A DNA stretch of 64,000 bases from Apoda limacodes (lineage: Eukaryota > Arthropoda > Insecta > Lepidoptera > Limacodidae), in contig OX291543.1 in the NCBI GenBank assembly GCA_946406115.1, forward strand, positions 27,120,815 through 27,184,814, written 5' to 3'. Positions within the stretch are counted from its first letter, which is position 1; each line of letters opens with the position of its first letter. Shown here piece after piece: positions 14,201 to 23,200 of this stretch. Below the pieces are notes generated by a model. The model worked only from the letters and a program-made list of their open reading frames with translations. It ran no database searches and had not been told where the DNA came from. The position numbers and the translations under genes are program-made.

Positions 14201-17200
14201 GAAGAAAACACAAAAGTGACAACATTAAATCGTTCGAAAATAAACATCCTAAATCGAGATCGGTGCATTGTTTGTTATCCTCTGTTAACATAACATTGTG
14301 TAATAAATAAACTAACTAACAACAGAGAGAGAGAAAAAAAAGTATGAGCATGGGTATTATAAGATAATGAACGAAATTTTCAAGTCAAATTAAATTATCA
14401 ATTGCGAAACTTTATTTTTTATTTAGAATTGAATTGTTTTATAAAAACTGACCAGCAATAAATTTTAAAGAGTGTTGTAAAAACTATTTACTAAGCTCCA
14501 ACACTACTACTAAAATACTATAAATATTACATTGGCTCAATAAATGTACGTATACCTGACCATTAAAGCTGTAATAACATATCTTAACTTATTGATACAA
14601 ACACAGTCTTACAAATATTTCCATAGCTACCTCCACTAGTCCACTGTACTATTAATATGCATGTGTAGAAGATAACAAATAATAAAATATTAGTTGGTCC
14701 ATAATGTGCTCAAGGTGCTTTGGTAAGCATAAAGTCGGTAATTATAATACATCAAAGCAAAAGTAATTATATCGTGATCAAATAGTTTGTAGTCTAAGAG
14801 CGTTACCCTTAATGCTCTAAAAGGTCAACGTGAGAGATAACCTTAAGAAGCTCTCTTTTATTCTTTTAAGCTCAAATGATGGTTGAGGTCGTTGCCCAGA
14901 CTAGTTCGAAATACGCTGTCAACTGGTACACGACTATTAGGAAGTCCCCGTTTTTGAGTTGTCGACTTATAACCTAATCAATCACGAAACTTTCGAACCT
15001 CTTGCTCGAAGAAGCTCGTAGTAAGGGCCCAAAATGTCGGTCAATGAACGTGGGAAACTGGATGTAATAAAAGAACGTATCAGAATGTACGTAGCATTGA
15101 TTTGTGGTCTATTTTTATTTACACTACCTATTTGTATTATTTGAAGATGCGTTCATTTAAATTTTTATTGTCATCTAACATTCTTTTCAACATTGGTTGT
15201 AATATACTTGAGTTTTAATTAGGTATACAAACACGTTTACTTTGCGTTTTAATGTTATTTTTTTTAGTATTGGGCATGTGGGTTAACTGCAAGTTCAAGA
15301 TTTATTTAACACTTTTATGTTAATGCACGTCGCATCGCATTGTGGTGTAACTTTCTACGGCTGTTAAGAATAGATTCATTGTGCTAAGGGTAGATACTTT
15401 AAGAGGCTATACTACCTAAAAAAATTTTAAGTTTTCTCTGGATACGCTGAGCAGATCTAACTAAAACAAACACGCTTATACTTACATATCGCGTCATTTT
15501 ATTTTAACTGTCACGTTGTACTGTCTCTTAAGAGGATACACTGCGCGGCGCCTCGCAGCGGGCTTCATACAAACGAAATTTTTCACTTATTTTTGACACT
15601 TGTTGATCAAACACCACGAAATTTTAAAGACATGTTCTAGTAATAAATATGTAGGTCTGCAGTGTGCCAGTTTTCTATAAAATTTTATAGTTCAAAAGTT
15701 ATACAGGAATAACAGGATTCTAGTTTTTCATACAAATTTTCTATAAGATTTATAAGATTTCTAGTTAATAGAACGTTTTAGAAGATTTTAGAAAAACCAC
15801 AGACCTAGGTATTTGTCTTGAGATTATGACTAAGAAATTTCACAGTGATTGATCAGTAAATGTCAAAAACAAATGGCAAATTCGTTTGTATGAAGCCCGC
15901 TACAAGGCGCCGCAAAGTGTATCCTCTTAATAGTAAACCATTTAAGAAAAAAAAATCAATGTTTTGTTTTATTAAACTAGCTACAAACTTCAACTTTGTC
16001 CGAAACTACCATTTTAAATTAAATGTTAGCACCTTTCAATCTGTTAAGGTGATACCAATTCAAATTTTCTCCATACAAACTTCGTTGCGCTAAATCTATA
16101 ACTATAAACATTTCGCAATTTAAAAATGATTTATTTTCATATAAGTATCGCTATTTCCCATATAGTCGCAAAATGCATATAAATAAAATTCCAATGAATT
16201 ATTAAATAACCAAAGTTTTTTGTTGAATTCATACAATTAATTAAGATGACCTCTTATGCGCATATACATTTGGTATATAATTGTTATGCTAAAATCGACG
16301 ATGTTGATCTCAAATAAAGTTAATTTTTCTTTGACAAAAATATCTTTCATATTGGCGGACAGCTTAGCGTGAAATTAATTTATTACAATATTATATCACA
16401 TAAGTTATAGAAAATCTATAACTGAGTTTTTAGCTTTGTGATTACTTGACATTATACTTTATACGAGCTACAATTACGTTTTAAGTAGAAAGGTCATTGA
16501 CAAGAAATATAATAATAATAGGCTGCGGTGAGAACTTCACATCAAGCGGACCGCAAGCTTATTGGCCACCACAGATTTGCGGTCCGCCTGACGTAGGGAA
16601 AAAAAATTGGCCAAGTGCGAGTCGGACTCGCGCATGAAGGGTTCCGTACCATTATCTATAAAAATTAAAAGTTTTTTTTATATTTGAATTGATTGAATGA
16701 AAGGTAAATTGCGGTTAATGATTTATGACGTATTAAAAACAAACTACTTACTAGATCTCGTTCAAACAAATTTTCGTTGGAAGTTGGCATGGTAATGTAA
16801 TCATATATTTTTTTTAGAAGTGGCTGTGATATACGAACGGACAGACCGACAGACATGACGAATCCATAACAGTTCTGTTTTTTGCCATTTGGCTACGGAA
16901 CCCTAAAAAGAGATAATTTAAGATCTCTGCATGATTGGAATAGGGATTGTTTTCAATTTTCAGCCCCATTTTTTCGATCCAGACCGACACAGACAAAATT
17001 CCTATAATCTATTACCTACTATACATATGCTATATAATGAGCTAAATATAATAATATATACTATTTATATGCTTCGGTGTTAAGTAAATAGCATAAACCT
17101 GTTATTACTCAGGTACGGTGACCGCTTACAATCAGGCTGACCGTTTGCTTGTTTTCCACCTTAGTGTTATAAAAAAAAAGAAAAAGAAAAAAGTGTCGGT

Positions 17201-20200
17201 TAAAATCGTAGTAGAGAGACCGTTCGAAATGATTTTATATGTAGATTTTTCATGTTTGCCTCAAATTTGGTAGCTGTATTCAATACTATATAAATCAATG
17301 ATGGTAGAAGTTGTCGCATTACATTTTTATTAGTACCGGAAACGTTTTCCGGTTTCATTAGAGTCATTTGAGACGTTACTATGCGGAGTAACTGTTAATA
17401 ATGTGGTATTTGATTAATATTTTATGCGTAGATAATTTTATTATAAAACGTCCTCACAAATTAAAATAACTTTTTATTAATATTTTAAAACTATAGGTAT
17501 ACGTGATAACGTCATGGAGTCATTTGATTTTAATCTACAGACAAAAATAAAATATACATGTTGACAATTTCTATGTAGTTAGTAATCATAACCAGAAAAG
17601 ATTTGTGTTTAAAATTATTTTGTTTACTTAAAATATTTTTCGTACTATATGTGTCCACTATCAAATTCCTTGTGTTACGTTTACAAAATTGCTGCATTTA
17701 TTTACAAGTTATAATATTCTTTACGTAAACTTAATTTTTTATAAGTGGATCGACTGGTGACCTTCTAGTATATCTCACACCGATGGATGTTACGGAGTAC
17801 CCTAGCAAATGGGTCGCTAGCTTTTTTCCGGCAGACTCAGATGAGGCGTAGTTGTAGTTGAAGGCTCTGTGCTGTCTCCTACGCTGTTTCTACTGCATAT
17901 CAATGACACGTTGGACATGTACAACCTACATTGCTATGCAGATGACAGTACTGGAGACGCTTATTACACGGGTCGTGCAAACATCGCTCGTTCCGCTGTG
18001 GAGAAAAACCGCGGAGAACTTGTGTCTCGTATTGAGGCTACACAGTCCAAGGTCTCTGACTGGGGACAGGAAAACTTGGTCCGATTCAACCCTACAAAGA
18101 CACAAGTCTGCGTGTTCACCGTTAAGCAAACCCTATTCACTGTGGTCCTACAATTTCAGAACACTCCCCTCTCCATCTCTAAGAGGATCCTTAGTGTTGA
18201 CATCTCCAGCGATGTTCAGTTCCGAGATCATTTGCAAGACAAGGTGAAGCTGGCGTAGAAAAAAACTTGGAGTACTCAACAGAGCGAGGCAGTACTTTAC
18301 GTCGAGGCAGAGGTTGCTGCTTTACAAGTCGCAAGTTCGGCCCCATATAGAGTACTGGGCAGGTGCACCCGGATACGAGCTTGGCCCTTTTGACTCGGTT
18401 CAACGACGGGCTGTGGGAAATGTCGACAATCCCAAACTTACTTGCCGTATCAAGTATGCCTCCCTGTGTGTGTTCTACCGCTTGTACAATGGGATGCGTT
18501 CGGAGTAATTTTTCGAAATGATACCCGCGGCCGCTCGCCATCGGCAGGGAATTCATTCTCATACTTTAGAACTAAAATAATCGCGGACAGTGTGGTTTCA
18601 GAGAAACTTCCTCCCAAGCCTTTTCTCCAGCCAAGCCAAGACTTTCTCTAAGGAATACAGTATGGGATTCTTCAAGAAAGAAGTTATCGGATTTTTTAAA
18701 GGTGGGCAACGCGTGAGTGATACCCCTGGTGTTACAAGCGTCCATAAGCTACGGTGACCGCTTACCATCAGGCGGACCGTAAGCTTGTTTGCCACCTCAG
18801 TGATAATACAAAAAAATCATCACTTTGTCTGTATGTTTTGATGTTTTTGATATGCCAGTCCTATAAAAAAGTGCCTCTCTTTTATGACATCTGTAGACGT
18901 GTGCTATACAAATATGAAACCCTTTTTTCTTAGAAAACAAAATATACAGACACGGAATAACATAGCCTTTAAGGTGAAACAATTTTTAGTAAATTTGGTT
19001 GGGGTCTAGAAGAGGAAAGTGGGGAATACGATACCATATATTTTAATGATTACGACTACGTGAAACAGCCCGAGGCGCAGTCGTCACCATCGCACATCCC
19101 TAACTTGGACCGGGTACCAGAGCGACAGCAAATTTTTACCGATTTCTGCATTCGCTCGTTTGTCATGTTTCCTCTGATCGCACCTTATATTTATAGTAAT
19201 AAACATAATACGGTGTGCATTAACAAGAACTTATTTTCGTCATCGTTTCATCCGGAAGACGTTTACTGTTGCGGATCTAACAGCTAGCTAATATCACTCG
19301 ACGTTAATAGGTATTCTTAGCGTCATTTCCCCCATAACGGTAGTAGCACCTCACTAGACAAACATACGCCACACTTCTCTTGCCTTACTCTCACCACTGT
19401 GTGCAACAGACAAGGTATTACCTTTTATTAACCGCATTCACCGCGAAATAAAGCACTCTCGACTTCTATGCACTGTACAAAAACTCTGCAACAGTTGTTA
19501 CCTCGCACAATTTTCGTTAAACGGTTCGCTGACTGCCACACGTAGTAATCCTTAAGGTCTGCGTATTATATCTCTTACCTACGGTACGAGTAATACCTTA
19601 CCAGAAAAGCTCGTGCCACTCATCTGATACTATAAGCTCAGTAAAATTGTATGCAACAGTCGTTGTCTCGTATGGTCTTTGCATAGTAGCGTGACGGAGC
19701 TTTACCTGGTAGCTGTAGTAATGCACTGACGTCCCACACGCTGTGCCCAGTAGTCTATATACCCGTACTTCTTGTACCTCACATAAGTATGCATAGTCGA
19801 TATTCGCTAGAGCGTGTAGTTAAGAATTTTCATGAAACAGAAATTAGTTAGTTCCCTCAGTGCCAACTTATAGTAGGTACACCAATTTCACCAATATGTG
19901 CAAAAGCTGCCTGTTACCTCTCGTCGTCGTTGCACCTTGGCGCGACCGAGCTGTAGGAAGGGTCTGCACACCAGCGACAGTGCACTGCTGCAGACAAGCA
20001 CGCGCCACACTCCTCGTGCTCGATGCACACCAGCTTGTTCAGGACTTTCTGTTCCACTAATAAACAAACAAACCAACATTTATTTTAAGGACATTGAACC
20101 ATCAGAAACATAAGTTTGAATGGAAGATAACCAGACAAATGAGGGTTATCCCTCATTGGGATACTATAGAAGTCGGGTATGATGATTAATAGCACAGCTG

Positions 20201-23200
20201 TTTGGTATTCTTAAATGAACTTTTGTATTTTTGGTGTGTAATAAAATGTAACAAACATCAAATATATTTATTAGTAAACAGCACAAGTACTCTGACAAAA
20301 TTAACATAATTTTTGGTTTGATTCGTTCTACCATACAAAAAAATATTTGTTTATCTTACAAAATGATATTAAACCACCGGCAAAATGTGTTTTTTCTACA
20401 TGCATTAAGTAAAGGTTATTGCGGTATCTTAAAAACTTTTAAACTGATTTTGTTTAAAGCTATTTCCGTTAAAAGTTTTAAAGCTTTATCGTAATTTTTT
20501 TCTGATTTTTAGAAGATTTAATTTCATTACAAAACTGTACTCGGTCCTTCTTGAAAAAAAAAACATTAGAATCAATGTAAATACGACGAAATTATAAAAC
20601 TGAGACACACGGACGAATAAACGGACAAGACGAAACTATAAGGGTAACATACACACATACATACATAACATCACGCCTGTTTCCCAGAGGGGTAGGCAGA
20701 GACCAAAGACTGCCACTTGCTACGATCCTGTCATACCTCTCTTGCCTCATCTATACGCATCTATAAGGGTAACGTTTTTGATATTTGGCTTGGTTGCACC
20801 CAAAAAAGACATGCCTTTAAAAGCTAAGCTAACTAAAAATATTACCTACCTACCTTACTTTTATTTATATGTGAAAGTTTGGGTGCATGTATGATCGTTA
20901 TGATGTCACGCCACAATGGCTGTGAACGGATCTGGATGTAATTTGGCACAGAGATAGACTATAGTCCGGAATAACACATTGGCTGCTTTTTATCCCTTAA
21001 AGTTCAAAAACTCCTGCGGATGAAGAATAACCGAATTTCGCTTGAAAGAACTATAGCTACAGCGATAGCTTGTTGTAGCAAACTTCTTTATTTTAGGAGT
21101 TGCCGTCGGAATCCCACGTAGACGACCGAAGTTAGGGCAGGTGGAGCCGCTTACAAAAGCTATCTAATAAAATTCAAGACAAGAACATCCGAAAAGCCTG
21201 TATGACCTTTAAAAAGCATAGAAACTCAGAAAATAGCACGCAATGTATACTTAGATGATAACTACGTAATAGATAAAGTAACTATGTACTTTCTTCCCTG
21301 TGTTGACATGACCGAATTCTGTGTGGGCGTCCTGGAGATTAACACCAAACTGTGTTACAAATAATTATCGGTGCCAGCACGTGGCCAATATAAGTTTATT
21401 AAGCTGTTGATCCAAAGATTAGATAAACATTAATCGATAGTTTGGTTAGTTTGTGTTAGAAGGTGAAGTAATTCAATTGTTGGGCCGGTTATCTTTCTGA
21501 AATAAATCAGTAATGGAATTAACTAATGACCTAGTTTGTTCTTGTAGCAGTAGTCCGGTTGTTAGTCCGGTTGACCGAACTAATGAAACTTTTAAGTTGC
21601 AATTTAGCTATGGTATTTGTGCCGCTAACATTATTTACCAATCCATTGCTTTGTAGGATAACTACCTAACACAGCACTATAATTAATTGCTTATGATTTA
21701 GAATTAAGTAGATATAAAGAAACCAAGACTATTAATGTAGAGTGTTTTTTTTTCATTCTAAGTGCATGTTTCGCACATATTAGTAGGAAATTAACAAGGC
21801 TATAGAAAGCTTTATAATTTTTATACCATCAAGATGGCAAAAAAGCACGATAGCGTAGCGTATGGAAGAAACTAACTGACTGTCAAACTTGCAGCCCAAA
21901 CCACTACAGCTGGGTCTGGAAAGTTGTGATAGGAAAAGTGGGTTCCTTATACGATTAAGAACTCCACTAACGGTCATGACGTGCTTTACCATTTTGGGAA
22001 TCATCCCCTAGGCAGTAAAATAGGTGATAAAAGTAGAGTTTAAAAATTGCGATATTTTTGTTACCGTTTTTTCACAATAAAATCATGGTCTAACGGATGT
22101 CAGAGAATGATTTGATCTTTTTTAAATAAATTGAATGGATTTAGTTAAGTTTTTGCGTAAAAATTTAAGCTTTCTTTTTTCATTTCACGGGATAGAAGTT
22201 GGGAAAAAGCTAGAACTACTAGTAAGCTAGTAGCTAGTATCTAGTAATTAGATACGTGTAGGTACAGGTACTGATATCGAAATTGACATTGCGTTTATCT
22301 TGGTAATTTGTTTTAAACAATTAGACCCTGAAATGTGCAAACACGAACACGAATAGATAGCTCTTGTTAACGCTTAGCTTAATGTTACTTGTGTAATATG
22401 GATGAGACTCTGAGTGTAGGTTAAAAGGATACAGAGCCCTAGTAGGACTGCAAGGGCTCCGTTCAGTTACTTCCAGTGTCTTATACCTTTAAAACGTTCA
22501 AATCCGTATTCTACGCTCGTAGGCTTGTATATATTTACTTACTTTCCTATGACACGGCGCCCTGTCCTCATTCGTACAGCTTACGTACCTCAACTACTTT
22601 GTGCCTCTACCATCAAAAGGTAACGGAAACGAGATCCGCTCGCCCATCATACTGTCCGATTGTGACAGTCACGACCCTTTATGTTGAAATCATCTTGGGC
22701 TCTCGGTTTTTAGGGTTCCGAGCTAAATGGCAAAAACGAAACTATCATCGTTTCGTTCGTCCGTTTCTCACAGTCTTATAGGTAAATCAGCCATCTTTTC
22801 ATCGATTCTGATAACGGAACCCTAAAGATGTTAAACTTTTTTATAGAAAAGGTCGTTTTCGACAATTCTCGTCCAAGCATTTCTCAAAATAAAACTAAGT
22901 GGGTATCACAAATAAAACAATTGAGATAATAAAAACAATACAGACATGTAATATTATTACAGCTACTTTTAGCCTCTTAAAATTCCGTCTAAGTTCCGTT
23001 ACGTGATATCATTAGTAAAAGGAATTTTAGACATAAATAAAACTGTCAAATCTATTCTCGCTCCGTAGGAAATATTTACTATTTCGGAGAAGGAAAGCCC
23101 GGAGCGGGTCCGAACACTACGAACGCGACGTCTGTTTTTGGCTATTTTAGTAAGTTACTGGTTGCAGTTAGTTTCGACATAAACTGTGTCTTCGTTTGAT

